DNA from: Mercurialis annua
Taxonomy: Eukaryota > Streptophyta > Magnoliopsida > Malpighiales > Euphorbiaceae
Direction of reading: 5' to 3'
Length of the DNA: 64,000 bases
Assembly (NCBI RefSeq): GCF_937616625.2
Contig: NC_065570.1
Location: forward strand, 50,831,665 to 50,895,664
Positions 44,540 through 56,435 of the stretch are shown piece after piece; positions within the stretch are counted from its first letter, which is position 1; each line of letters starts with the position of its first letter. Below the pieces are notes generated by a model. The model did not search any database, had not been told where the DNA came from, and saw nothing but the letters and a program-made list of their open reading frames with translations. A program made the position numbers and the translations under genes.

Positions 44540-47500
44540 ATATTATATTTTTAATTTTTAAGTTTACATTGTTTTCAAACATATTCACATGTCGTATCTG
44601 TTTTTTAAAATTAAATATATTTTTACACTTTTTACTGATTTATGTTCTTTTTTTGTAGATTTTTTCTGAAAATTTTCTGGTATTTTTTTAGTCGTTTCTT
44701 TTTTAGTGTAACTATGGTGTTTGTATAGTGTATTTATGGTATTTTCTAGTATAAATATAGTATTTTAATAGTGTATCGTGAGCGGAAGCAAGGGTTTTGG
44801 GATCCCGTTCGCCCAGACTTATGGCAGGATTCTATTCTGGACAGGTTTTGAAATAAGTGTGGAGTCGCCACCTAATTCAGTTAGGAAATGTCTTTTGTAT
44901 CGACCTGATAACATTACTCACTTATGGTAAGTTTACTGTATGCCGACCAAAGAATGGGTTCGTGGACCTCACCGAGACTCGCGTACTTGCCTTATTAACC
45001 TCTATTTTCTATACTTAGTGGATGTATCTAAATCATCTTGACATACATTGCAATTCACAGGACATAATGTTGGAAATATAAACACTTATGAAAGCGATAA
45101 ACACGTTGCACCTACATATGACTCGATCTGAACTATCAAGTAGCAATTACTCCTAGCATTCATCTAAACTTCGCGGTTTCTAACAAGTAATAAGTCTGGT
45201 CGGTTTGGATATATTACATGCACAATGCCTAATATGGGATGTCTAAGTTTGATTAATTTTATTAGGTTACTCTTGAAAAACATATACAAGCTCTAATTAC
45301 ATTTTAGATGCAACCTTAAGATATCTATGTGATTGGCTGGAATTGATTTGATTGCTAAATTACGTGGTTAGTCCTTTAACCTGTTAATATTTGGATATGC
45401 ATGCTTTTGGAAAGCATCAAACGGTTTTAACATGCTCATGGGCAGTTGGATAGACATATAAGGTGAGGGATACTTTTAAACCTCGATAACTTGAGCGTCA
45501 AGCGCTCGCCACGTTTTTGACCGTCGGTGTGTTCAGTATTGTTTCTCGGACAGAACACAAAAATTGTCTGTCTCATCGATAAGATTCCATTGGTTCAAAC
45601 TAGGGTCGATTATGAGTTCAGGTGGACCCGGAATCCGGTCAGAAGCTGTTAGGTTTGCCAGTTGTGGGCTCATGGGCCCGGTTTATACTATCGGTTACAA
45701 TTTTGGGCTTTGAGGCCTGAATTACACTGGGTCTGGCCCATTACAAAGTGAAATATAAAATTACATTAAAATCTCTAAATCTGGGCTCAAACTATACCTA
45801 ATTTCAAGCCCAAACGAGCCCATAAACATAAAAGCAAATTTAGATCGAAGCTGGAAGGATATGGGAATGAGATTTTGGAAATCAGGGAAGGACGAACCGG
45901 CGCCGGTTGCAGTTTCGGGGCCGCCAGTTCAGACTGGCGGCGGTTCCAGTCTACACCAGAGGTTGTAGTGATGGTGGCACCGGTTCGAGCAGAGGCAGCA
46001 GTTTGGTCGTTTTTGTTCGTTTCGATTTGATTTTTCATGCAAACACTCAGCAAAACACGTTAAGCGCATAAAAGAATCATTAGAATCGAATAATATACAT
46101 GCTGGAATCAAAATACAGTTGATGAAACATCTTAATCATCTAAAGAATGTATTTTTAATGGCAATTCGAATAAAGAACACATTTATGGCAAGCAAACACG
46201 TAAAACGGTCCTAACATACTTTTGACACATCAGAATCAAATGAAATTGGAATTAAGTTTTAACATGCATTAAAACAGCCCTAAATATGCCTTTCATCAAT
46301 TTTTCATGGCAAACATAGTAATAATAACAAAAAGAGCAGTCATGGCAGTTTATGGCAATTTCAGCAGTTTATGGCAATTTCAACAGTCAATGGCGAAAAT
46401 AAACAGAACAATCTAAGCATGAATCCTAGCATATATAAATCAGCAATTATGGCATAAAGACAACAAATAAAGTGATAAGAGAGTTATGGATCTTCAGAAA
46501 TATCGTTTTGAGTCTTTGACTCGTTTTTTACTTTCTAGTGATTCAGACGTGGAATCCAGCTTCGAATCAGTGCGTAATAGCTTTTCTTGAATAATTAAAG
46601 CGTTTAAGCTTGTTTGAAATATGGGTGTGTGTGTGTAGGGGTTTTCCAACACTTAGAATTTTAGGGTTGGGGTTCGATTTTCTAGGGTTTCTGGTCGATT
46701 AATTTTTGCCGACCTCTGGCTAGATTGTCTAACAGTACTATTTATAGAAGTGAGTGTGACGTAATGGTGATGCTAAAACTCTTAAGTTGATAATTATAAT
46801 CATTAGATTCGTATTGTATAATATTTTAGGGGATAACTACGTCTAAAAGTGTTATTAGCCTGAAAGTGTTAAAAACAGGCTTCTGGAACCCTATGAGTTT
46901 GGGTATGGTCAATTTCAGTCTGTCAAACTTACAAATTGACCATAAACTTATAAGGCATTGCAAATTATTCCAATTTTTGAATTTAGACCACAATCTATTT
47001 GGATTTTTATAGGCTATTTAGGGCTAATTACGCTTTAATCCTCCAAGTTCGTAGCTATACAATGATTACGCCTATGTAGATTCCAGCAAATAAATCGATA
47101 GCTCGTCACTCGGAAGATTTTCTATGAAAATCATCATTGGACGCTTCAGCCCTTATCACTTTTTACCTGTCTGTGTATCTATGGTGTATATATATTGTAT
47201 TTATATGTTCTTTTACAGTGCATACTATAAAACACGGTAAATACACCATAAACATTGCAAATACACCTGAAAAATACCATAAATATACTATAGATACATC
47301 AGAAATACACTATAACGTAAATACATCTTAAAAACACTGCAAATACACCATAAATCAATTTATTTTTACAAAATCAGTAACATCAAAATAAAATAAAAAA
47401 CAAATTTATGAAAAGGAGAATTACAAAACAATTATATAAACAATAGAAAAATTTCAATAACAAAAAAATAGTAGATCTACAATGATCTATTTACAAATAT

Positions 47501-47900
47501 CTAAATTATCACAAAAAACTTACAAAATTAAAAAAAAAATCTGAAAACGATATCGAAAAATCCATCGGAAAAAACGCGGTGACGAGAAAATCAATGGAAG
47601 AACCGCGCGATGAAAAATTCACCGAAAAAATGCGACAATGAGAGACACGACGAGAGATCCACCGGAAGATGTGCGACGACGAGATAGAAGAAGGCGATGT
47701 GCGGCAGAAGTAGATGAACAGAATAGAAAGTTGAGAAAAGTAAAAATAAAACGAAAGAAAAGAAAAAAAAAAGAGAAAAATTTGAGAAGAAGAGACTAAA
47801 GAGAAAAAGAGGATAAGTGCGGCTATAAGTTTATGTGTGAAAAATGACCTAAATATGTTTGTTAAAAGGTTAGCGACAGTAATATTAAAAACATGGATGA
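44540..47900. repeat. Dispersed repeat family copy split by a 2.4-kb insertion
   Basis: 44540-44778 (TTTTTTAGTGTAACTATGGTG ... GTGTATTTATGGT) and 47159-47900 (CATAAACATTGCAAATACACC ... purine-rich AAAAAGAGAAAAATTTGAG) are collinear with the single copy at 56440-57430. The middle carries many ACACCATAAACACTGCAAAT words in both orientations. The part 44779-47158 interrupts it. No coding sequence seen. Confidence 0.65.
44779..47158 (-). mobile_element. TG...CA insertion, probable LTR or gene-less retroelement
   Basis: Starts TGAGCGGAAGCAAGGG and ends CAGCCCTTATCA, so both strands begin TG and end CA. It contains GTGGAGTCGCCACCTAATTC, a phrase I associate with long plant LTRs, and GGCCCATTACAAAG / GGGCTCATGGGCCCGG stretches. 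No gag-pol frames. No clear 5-bp duplication, so the exact ends are tentative; the interruption of the surrounding repeat supports an insertion here. Confidence 0.5.
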
Positions 47901-48664
47901 AAAAAATGTAAATAAATTTTAAAATCCAATATTTTGAATATAATCCCTAGACCCGATATTCATATTAGCCATGATTAAATTCAAATTCTATCATTAAAAT
48001 AAATAATTCAAATTGATTTATGATAGTTAAATTGTAATAATATAAATATTATTGTTTTTGAGCAGTATCTATCACAAACAAAGGACAAACACTAAAACAA
48101 TGAAGGAGAATAAATTTGCAGTATCTGACAACTGAAGCATAATTTTGTTTAAAGAAGAGAAAAAACAGTTGGACAAAAGACGCCCTATGTTACTATGTAA
48201 ATATTTATAAAATATCTCTGAACTTTTTTGTTAATAAAAATTTAAATGTTTTCTATTTTTTAGTATAAATTTTTTGTTGAACAGAATGCTTATTTCATTA
48301 GAGAAGAGGGAACTAGTTGCTAAAAATTAGAATTAACCATAAAATTTTCTGAAAAAACAATTTAATTTTAAAAAATATACTTTAAATCTAAAAATGTCAT
48401 CTTTATCGAAAAAGTATTTTTATTTTCACTTTCTGCACTTTTATTTTCTAAAAAAAACATTGCAAATACATATAAGATATTTTTAAAATACATTGTTGAT
48501 ATATTTATTATACGGAGCAAATAAAGAGAAAAATGTAGATGCGGAGCGGAAAAAAATCACTTAATCATATTTTGAAGGGGCTAATTACATTAAATTCAAA
48601 TTTAAAGAGGTTTTTTATTTTAAAGAAAAAAGTTTGAGAGGGCGGTTGCTTCCTCACCCTCCAA
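47901..48664. other. AT-rich spacer
   Basis: No gene, RNA gene or element boundary recognised. Confidence 0.5.
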
Positions 48665-49491
48665 GGGGCCGTTTGGTTCGCCAAAAAAGGGAGAAATGGG
48701 AATCGAAATGAGAATGACTCTCATTGTTTGTGTTTGTTTTGTCAATTATACTAGGGAATGAGAATATGATTACCCCTTCAATGTGTTTGTTTTTTCAAAT
48801 TGTACTAAGTCGATATGCAAATCAAGGTTTACATCTTAGGGGCCGTTTGGTTCAAGGTTGGGAATCGGAATCGGAATTAGAAGGAACGGGAATGGGAATG
48901 ATTGTTTTCATTTTTTGTTTGGTTCAAAATTAGAGTGGGAATGAGAATGAGTAAAGTTTAATAAAAAAATAATTTATTATTTATTAAAAATATTTTTTTT
49001 TATTTTTTTAAATAAATTTTTATATAAATTTTTTTAAAAAAAATAAAAAAATTAAAAACGTATTTTAAAAAAATTAAAAAAATATTTTAAAAAACTTAAA
49101 AAAATATTTTGAAAAAAATTTAAAAAAATATTTTAAAAAGTAAAAGAATTATCTAAAAAAAATATTTTAACAAAATAAAAAAAATATTTTTTTAAAAAAA
49201 TATTAAAAGGGTTTTTTTTATTATTTTATATATGTTTTTTAAAATAAATATTTAAAACTAGTTTTTTTTTAATAATTATATATTTATTATTTATTATTAA
49301 AATATTTTGTTAAATTTTAGTTCCCATTTCCAAAAGTCCATTTTCATGGGGTAGGGGGGAATGGGTGATTTCCATTGAAAGGGTAATCACATTCTCATTC
49401 CTATTATAATTTAACAAAATAAACACAAACAATGGGAATCATTCCGATTGCCATTCCCATTCTTCCTTTTTGTGGCGAACCAAACGGCCTC
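48665..49491. mobile_element. Tourist-like (PIF/Harbinger) MITE, apparently nested or repaired
   Basis: GGGGCCGTTTGGTTC occurs at 48665 and again at 48839; the right end is GAACCAAACGGCCTC at 49491. From 48839 the element is 653 bp flanked by TTA (48836-48838, 49492-49494), the PIF/Harbinger duplication. The terminus at 48665 has the better match to the right end (TTCGCC.AAAAA against TTTTTGTGGCGAA), so two related elements or an internal rearrangement are involved. The interior 48960-49320 is A/T low-complexity (AAAAAAATATTTT units). Confidence 0.75.
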
Positions 49492-49494
49492 TTA

Positions 49495-50321
49495 TTTTAT
49501 GTCAGGTCATTAGAAACGATTATATCATTTCTAAATTATTATACATGTAACTGCTCACTATTATTAATAAAAAATTATTCGATTGTCCAAAAAAATCATT
49601 TCACGTATGTTGTCCCATCAAAGGAGCGTTGCTCATGATTGTATATTAATAAATCTTTGTATCATAAACTAACGAATATCTTCATGTCCTACCAATGGAA
49701 AGGTTAGATAACATTGCAAGAAAAAGCATACCTGCACATCAGGCGGCAATTTGGTGAGATTGGAAAACTTAAATTAAATTATGAATATTTAAATTATATT
49801 TTTTTTTTCGGATTTGAGTTACTTTGGGTGGTAATTTAAATTGAATTGGGTCCATTTCGGATTATAATACTCCTATTAATTTTGTAATAAAATATTTATA
49901 TATCTATGGTATAAAAATGAACCACGTATTTAAGTTTCTTTATTATCCCTAAACGTTTCTATCTTTTAGATAAAAACAACGTGCTTATTCATTATGCACT
50001 TTGTTTAACTGTAAGAGTTATTTTTTTTAAAGATAGAATTTATTGATAAAAATTAATATAAAAAAATTATATAATATATAATTTTTGAATTTTTGAATTA
50101 AAAAAATACTAACAAATCATACAAGATACAAGCAATATAAAAATCGAGCAACAAATCAAGACATAAATTTCGTATATGTTGATCGAAGAAGAAGTAAAAA
50201 TTCTGTTGGAGCGGGTACTTCGATTTGCCCTTGTTTTCAATTAACCGAACACGCACTCGACCCGCCTGATTCGGTGAAGTTTAGCATTTCCAATCATTTT
50301 TATCAATGGAATTCTTAGAAG
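49495..50321. other. AT-rich spacer
   Basis: No gene or element termini recognised. Confidence 0.5.
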
Positions 50322-50445
50322 TTAGATAGATAACCTTTCAAAATCAAATGAAAAATACTTTCATCGATTTCTCATCAAGACTTTTAGATAGATAACCTTT
50401 CAAAATCAAATGAAAAATACTTTCATCGATTTCTCATCAAGACTT
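50322..50445. repeat. Perfect 62-bp tandem duplication
   Basis: Two adjacent copies starting TTAGATAGATAACCTTTCAA (50322 and 50384), identical as far as read, ending CTCATCAAGACTTT. It is probably a recent replication slip. Confidence 0.9.
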
Positions 50446-50828
50446 TTTCATGTTCAGAAATTTCAACAGAAGCTTTTCTCTTTACACCAGCGATACTCTT
50501 GACAATTTTTTTCTTAATCGGTGATTTATGTAACAGAAAATTCATACAAAATTAAATAAATAAAACCAAGTAAAATTATATTCAACTACAAAAAAATAAC
50601 AAAACCAACATAAAATAAGAAATAAACATAGATTAATACCTTGACAGTTTTATCAATCCCGCTGTCATCATCCATCGATCAAATGACACTTTCCTTTTTG
50701 CAGCACCAATATACTTCTTTTTTACTTTTTTCTCGACAACAACAACTTCTTCAACACAGCTATCTTCCTTGTTTGTTTCAAAAGAAACACGCTTGACTGG
50801 TTTTCTGGCAGTGTACGATGCCTTTAGT

Positions 50829-51335
50829 TTACATTTCAGCAGTTATAGAAGAAGGTTCAGACGTCTTTGAACACTTTGAAAATCGAACAGCCGGTTTCAC
50901 TATATTTTCAACATTTTGTTGTAAATCAGTTACAACAGATTCTGGTTCTTCAATGTTTTTAACAACAGGAGAAGCAGCAAGTTGCAGTCGACTTTGAATA
51001 ATCATCGATTTTGTCAACGTAGGTTTTGGCGATCTTTGAACCATGTATGCCACTTCCGTAGCGTTTTTCGATACGCTAGGCAGCAAAACAGTCTCCTCTT
51101 CTTCAACACTAGGAATTTGCTACGAAGCATCCTTTTCACTATTTTCAATAGATTTTATTCCTTTAGACGACTCCACTACTTGAGTCATTTCAATAGCAAA
51201 AACATCATCGGTATGCAGAGAGTAGACTTCTTCGCCAACATTGTCACGGTTCAATATTTCATAATGAGTATCGACCAATGACTGACTTCTTTCTAGTCTA
51301 TGACCAATAGACTTAGGCCTCATTTTAACAAACAA
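50829..51335 (-). pseudogene. Unrecognised open frame with one internal stop
   Basis: On the minus strand one frame runs from 51335 (MFVKMRPKSIGHRLERSQSL...) to a stop at 50829, broken only by TAG at 51120-51122; about 167 codons. The second half (VSKNATEVAYMVQRSPKPTL, ... EEPESVVTDLQQNVENIVKP) is rich in Ser, Val, Lys and Glu and looks like a disordered protein segment. Another frame just downstream (50640-50825) gives RKPVKRVSFETNKEDSC and KKVKKKYIGAAKRKVSF, so an exon or frameshifted continuation is likely. I recognise no family. It could be a decayed host gene fragment or captured exon; coding-like composition on one strand is the main argument. Confidence 0.4.
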
Positions 51336-52035
51336 TTAACAATAGCCTAAAATTACAAATCCAACACATAAATTCAAAAAACAGAACATAAACATTTCAA
51401 TAAAAGCAAAATAACGAAATAAACATTAGCATATAAAAAACTAAACCTAAATTAATTTACAAACATCGGTGTAAAATTAAAAATCTAAATCAAATACAAA
51501 AATCAGTCGTATTACTGATTTCAAAATAAAAATATAAACCTAAATCAAGTTAAAAACTACTACAATTAACACAAAATTATAAGCAAAATCAAATTTCAAT
51601 TGTTAACTAACAAATGCATGTACCAACGAAAAAAAAAACACAGCACTTACAGATGTATAACAATGATAAGAGCGGCACATGGGGTAAAGGAGATGAAAAA
51701 ATGAGCCATGAAATGTAGTAATGGAGGTAACACACAATGATCATGGAGAAAAGGTGTTGAAATGGTGGAGAAGAGAGAAGAAACTGCCAAATCAATAGAA
51801 AAATAAAAAAAATGGTTAGAAAGATAAAAATTCAAAAAATAACGTTAGCTTTCTTAGTTTCACATGTATGAAATTTAAAAACCGTATAAAAGTAAATGGT
51901 AGCTCATTTTCTGTATTCATTTTTAAAAAAAAAACAAGCTAAGCCCACTAATTAATTAATTAACAAGGTTAACTTTATTCTTTATCCCATAAGCTATAAA
52001 ATAAACCGACCTACTCTGTATATTAAAATTATAAT
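51336..52035. other. AT-rich spacer
   Basis: No gene recognised; short leucine/phenylalanine-rich frames at 51607-51835 on the minus strand overlap one another and look like chance. Confidence 0.5.
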
Positions 52036-53632
52036 TGTTGGCAAATAATCGCAAGTGTACGATATCGCGCAAGTAATATAACTTGGAAGACTAAGTATCG
52101 ATCACACAAGGAACAATGAATTAAACAACTAATTTCTAATATTCTTTAATTGGCTAGTAGAAAAATAAATGGATATGTGTAAACTAAATAAAATCTAACT
52201 TAATTCAACTTCAAGTAATTAAACTAAAAATCTGAATTTAAACAAATAAATTGAGGTTTAAACAATAATGATAAAAAGCTCAAGGATTGATAATTCCAAA
52301 TAAACTAGTAAAAGAATGGATTAACATTTATCTAGTGATTTTATTATGAATCGAGCTATTCTAATGCACTGAATCCCGCTCTCTCAAGCCTCAAAGATTC
52401 GAATAAAATCACAACCTAATTAACTAATCAATTATTAACTTGCTCTCACAATATTAAAATTGAATTAAAGAACTAAACTGTAATTATGAAGCAAATTCAA
52501 CGACTACCTAAATTCCAACCCGCTCTCACGGCGTTTTCCTCTAAGTTTTTAATTACCTATGTCTATTTAATTAACAATCTCTCAATTAGTTAATTAAACA
52601 CAAAATCATGAACTAAGTGATCAAATTAATTCAAGCATTATTCTTAGTAATTAAAACACAATTTTACTCACTTAATAAATCCTAATCCAATTCGAAAACT
52701 AATCTAAGTGTTCATATCAATCCCCGAACAAAGGATTTAGTTACGCATGTTTAAGCTTAAATTAAACAAAGAAGAAGATGAAGAATTAAACATAATTAGA
52801 ACAATAAATACCGGAGTTGTCAATTTCGGAAGAATCGTCTAGATTAAACTTGAAATCTTCACAATCGTTCTTTGCAGAAACTAATAATAAACTACTTATA
52901 AACTGCTGAGAAACAGAAGCTAAAACACTATTTTAAGAGAACGAAAATAAAACTAATGTATTCTAATTATTAAAACTGGTCTATTACAAAGTCTTTATAT
53001 AGAGGAGGAAGCTATGGAATCTTCTAAGTCGATTGACGAATCAAATTTGAAATAGGAGTTTCGGTTGTAGTCGTAAAAGGAGATTAAGTCCAAGTCCAAT
53101 TCTGATTAGGCAAATTTCACCTCTTTCTCGTTCGTATCTCTCTTTCCCGTTCGGGGATTAAGCCAAAATCTCAAGGTTCTCGTTCGTACATTGGCTTCCC
53201 GTTCGAAAAAAACCTTGACTGAGGGAAAATTCTCGTTTGTCCCTCCTTGGTTTCGAATGCAACTTTCACCTTTTCACTTGAGTCTCGTTCGAGAATGGCT
53301 TTCTCGTTCGAGACTCAACCAAAAACTTCATGGTTCCCGTTCGAGACTTGTGTTTTTCGAACGGGAACAGCTCTTAACTGCACAAGTTTCGTTCGAAACT
53401 TTGTAATCTTTTCTTTACGACGTTAATTCCTTCGTCCGCAAGCTACGCTTTTACTCCAACGCTCAATCCATCATTAATTAGCTCCAAATACTCGATTTTC
53501 ACCTAATTTCCACTGAAACACTAACAAACACTATCAAACATAAAAATGCCAAATAATGTATAAAATAAATACTAAACGTGATAAAAACCGAGTAAAATCG
53601 ACCCCAGTTATAGGAGTAAAATACTCCTATCA
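52036..53632 (-). mobile_element. Solo LTR, minus orientation
   Basis: Starts TGTTGGCAAATAATCGCAAG and ends GTAAAATACTCCTATCA; on the minus strand it starts TGATAGGAGTATTTTACTCC, a common plant gypsy-LTR start. Flanks ATAAT (52031-52035) and ATAGT (53633-53637) differ by one base from a 5-bp duplication. It shares GCAAGTGTACGATATCG with the LTR at 31081. A minus-strand TATA-like CTATATAAAGAC lies at about 52992-53003 and the cassette 53110-53400 is directly upstream in U3. No internal region or second LTR. Confidence 0.85.
53110..53400. repeat. Hairpin cassette of CTCGTTCGA motifs in the LTR U3
   Basis: At least eight direct copies (TTTCTCGTTCG, TTTCCCGTTCGG, GTTCTCGTTCG, CTTCCCGTTCGA, GTCTCGTTCGAGA, TTTCTCGTTCGAGACTC, TTCCCGTTCGAGACT) and an inverted copy (TTTTTCGAACGGGAA) spaced about 25-35 bp. 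The motif TCTCGTTCGA also builds the 4890-5090 cassette. Confidence 0.85.
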
Positions 53633-53849
53633 ATAGTTCGGGTCCCAATCTGGGAATCCTAAATGACATGCAGTATCATACTATTTAATCGAGATAAAAT
53701 TTCTCGGTTAAATTTTTAAAGTCCAAAATTACTTTTTTTTATCTTAAACTGATTTTGATTCGTATTTTATTAATTATTTCATCCTCAAAATTTTAAAGTT
53801 TTCAATAGGCTCTTTAGATAAATGCCTATAGTAAGGTAAAATATTTTAA

Positions 53850-55090
53850 AAATACAACGCCAAAGTTTTTTTTTTGACAAATACAATTTCTTTTTTTATT
53901 TTGCAGAAATAACTTTTTTTATTCTCAAGAATACTTTTTTTAATCTCAAAAATACAATATTAGTTAACCAGCGGTATATTAATAGGTTACCAACGGTATA
54001 ATAGAAAATAATTTATGTTTTAAATGCATATTTTAAGTTTACTAAAAAATTATTAACGATATACAAAAAATCAATTAACTATAAGTTTGTCAATGGTTTA
54101 CTCGCAGCTCACCAACGGTATTTTAAAAACAAAATTATTAAAAAATTTAAAGTATATATTCAATTCAATTTTACCAACGATTTTATTAGCGATATATTCA
54201 AAATAAAAATTGATATAAGTTTACCAACCGTTAGTCCAACGTTTGCTAACAATGTACTAAACAAGATTATTGGTGTACTATTAGTAAATCATTGGTTAAC
54301 CAACAACAAAACCATACAAATTCAAACATCTATTTCTATTAATTAACCACCGCAACAGCCACCGTTAAAAAAAATCCTAAATCGCCTTTTTTCAAACCTA
54401 AAATTATTAATTAACCATTATTAAACCATTAGTTAACCAAAAACAAAACCGGTCATAAATTTACCAATCAAAAACATTTTGTTCATTGATTCGCGGATCT
54501 GATCTCTGTTGTTCATCATGGCGGCAGCAGGTCCTCCATCTCCGACCATTGCTCCTTCAAGACTCACAGCGGCTAGGAAATCAACGGTAAAAGATTAATT
54601 GGAGAAAAACGATGAAGTCGTCATTTTCAAGAGAGAGATTTGTCAAAACGCAAAAACAATGACGACTCATCGTGGTTTGCTAGCAACAAAGGCATCTGAC
54701 CGCTGGCTCTATGAAATCTGGTTCGTTGGAGACGGTGGACGAACATCGAACTCCTTTTTCCACCTTCAGTAGCAACAATAGAAAAATCATTAAGAAGAGA
54801 ACAAGAATCTAAGGTGGCCGACGGTGAAGAAAAAGAAGAGAACAAGAATCTAAGATGACCGACGGTGAAGAAAAAGATATAAGGGTGAACCGACGGCAGA
54901 AGAGTGGAGCTCGCCACATTTTTCATTTTTGTGTTTGGTTATGAAGAGCAACATATATTAGGGTATTAGTATTCTCATCTTTATGAAAAGAAAAAATATA
55001 AAATTGAGAATAAAAAAGATCCAATAGTATATTTACAAATTGAAACCTTTGACTGTATTATTGAGATTAATATCAGTTACTACAGTGTAT
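53850..55090. mobile_element. Probable non-autonomous relative of the 14-22 kb MULE
   Basis: It is full of the same words found in the non-coding parts of the autonomous element: TTAGTTAACCA, GGTTACCAACGGTATA, GTTTACCAACC, ATTGGTTAACCAAC, CACCAACGGTATTTT. The right part AAGATCCAATAGTATATTTAC resembles the right end of that element (AAGATAGCCCAGTATCTTTG). A ~41-bp tandem duplication (GAACAAGAATCTAAG then CCGACGGTGAAGAAAAAGA) occurs at about 54797-54877. Its minus-strand open frame (54627-54926) has no recognisable domain. Boundaries approximate. Confidence 0.5.
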
Positions 55091-56435
55091 TGTCTAATTA
55101 ACTCTTTTCAATACATAGGGGTTCTAAAAAAAATTCCAGACCTGTCGAGCTTGGGCTCGTCGGCCCAGGCCCGTCTACTAAGCATGGGCCCAGAGCTCAT
55201 CTGAGCCTACTCCCGGTCGGTTGAGTCTTACGGCTCAACAGAACAGGGCAGTCGATGCCCTGTTCAGTTCTGCAGTGCCTTATCGGCACGGAAGCAGCTG
55301 TTGCCATTTTTCGGCAGCTCCTTACGGTTTCGACATCCCCGACTTCAACCCACTTCCATATTTAACTCACAAACTCAAAGATGTAAACAAATAACATGAA
55401 TTCAACCATTTATTATGATTTTTCAGAATTTTACAAAATCCTTCAAACCCATGCATGTTGTGTTTTTCTTCTATTTTAGCTCAAACCAAACCATACCCAT
55501 GTCTTAGAATCACATGAAAACACATAAGAAGAAAAATTTGAGTTGTTTGATAAATCAAACTTCATTTTTTTCTCACAAGTTTTAAACTTAAAAATTTTCA
55601 AAATTTCACTTAAAAGCTTTGGTTAATGATTTTTAACCTTAACTCAAATACCCACAAACAATCGAAATTTAGCTTAGAATCAAAGAATTTTTCAATTTTA
55701 CAACAACTCGCATTTCTTAAACCAAGCTTCAAACAAACATAAAACTCAAGATAATTCTATAATTTCTAATTCTTTTTAATTAATTATAAATTATACCTTT
55801 AAGTTTGAGATTCATAAAAAAAATTGAAGGTTTGATGGTGGTAGAGGTGGCTTCGGTGACTTCTAAATGGCAAGGAAAAAGAAGTAAATTTGCTTGAGTA
55901 TATGTATTTTGAAGATAATCATATTTAATTTTAGGATTAATTATTATTTTTTCTCATGAGGTTTTACTTCCCCTATGAATTTTAAAAATCGACTATTTCT
56001 CTTTGAGTTTTATGTTTCAGCTAACGAAAATGTCATTATTGAAAGGGTGTATTAGTTAAGAAAATATAAATATTAGCATAAATAGTTGACTTTTAAAAAT
56101 TCATAGAGGAAGTACTGTTTTAGATCAAATCTCATGTAGTAATAATAATTAATCCTTAATTTTATCCAAATTAAAAATGGTTAAATCATCATTTTTAACC
56201 CTTAGGTCTTAATTATCAATTTATTCAGCTACCTTTTTTACAAGTCCAATAATCACTACAACCTATTTTTTTTTAATTTATTCATTTCTTATTAATAGAC
56301 ACGCTTTTGGAAATTTATTACGATAAATATTTTTTCCTAAAAATAGTTATATCTCATTTTAATGTGGTAATTTCCTACAATATACTATTCGCCAACTTAT
56401 TTATAACTTTACCTTCTAAGTTTTAACTTCTCTTT
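55091..56435. other. LTR-like segment with a hairpin cassette, then spacer
   Basis: 55140-55330 is GC-rich with inverted motifs: GAGCTTGGGCTCGTCGGCCC, GGGCCCAGAGCTC, CGGTTGAGTCTTACGGCTCA and the palindrome CAGGGCAGTCGATGCCCTG inside AGAAC...GTTCT. The following 55340-55800 (CAACCCACTTCCATATTTAA, AAACCCATGCATG) is similar in style to the sequence after the 7420-7560 cassette, suggesting another decayed LTR. Nothing recognised in 55850-56435. Confidence 0.5.

Noticed and set aside
54627..54926. 99-codon minus frame
   Set aside because: It spans a 41-bp tandem duplication in a presumed non-autonomous element; low-complexity Ser/Phe/Leu peptide, no domain.
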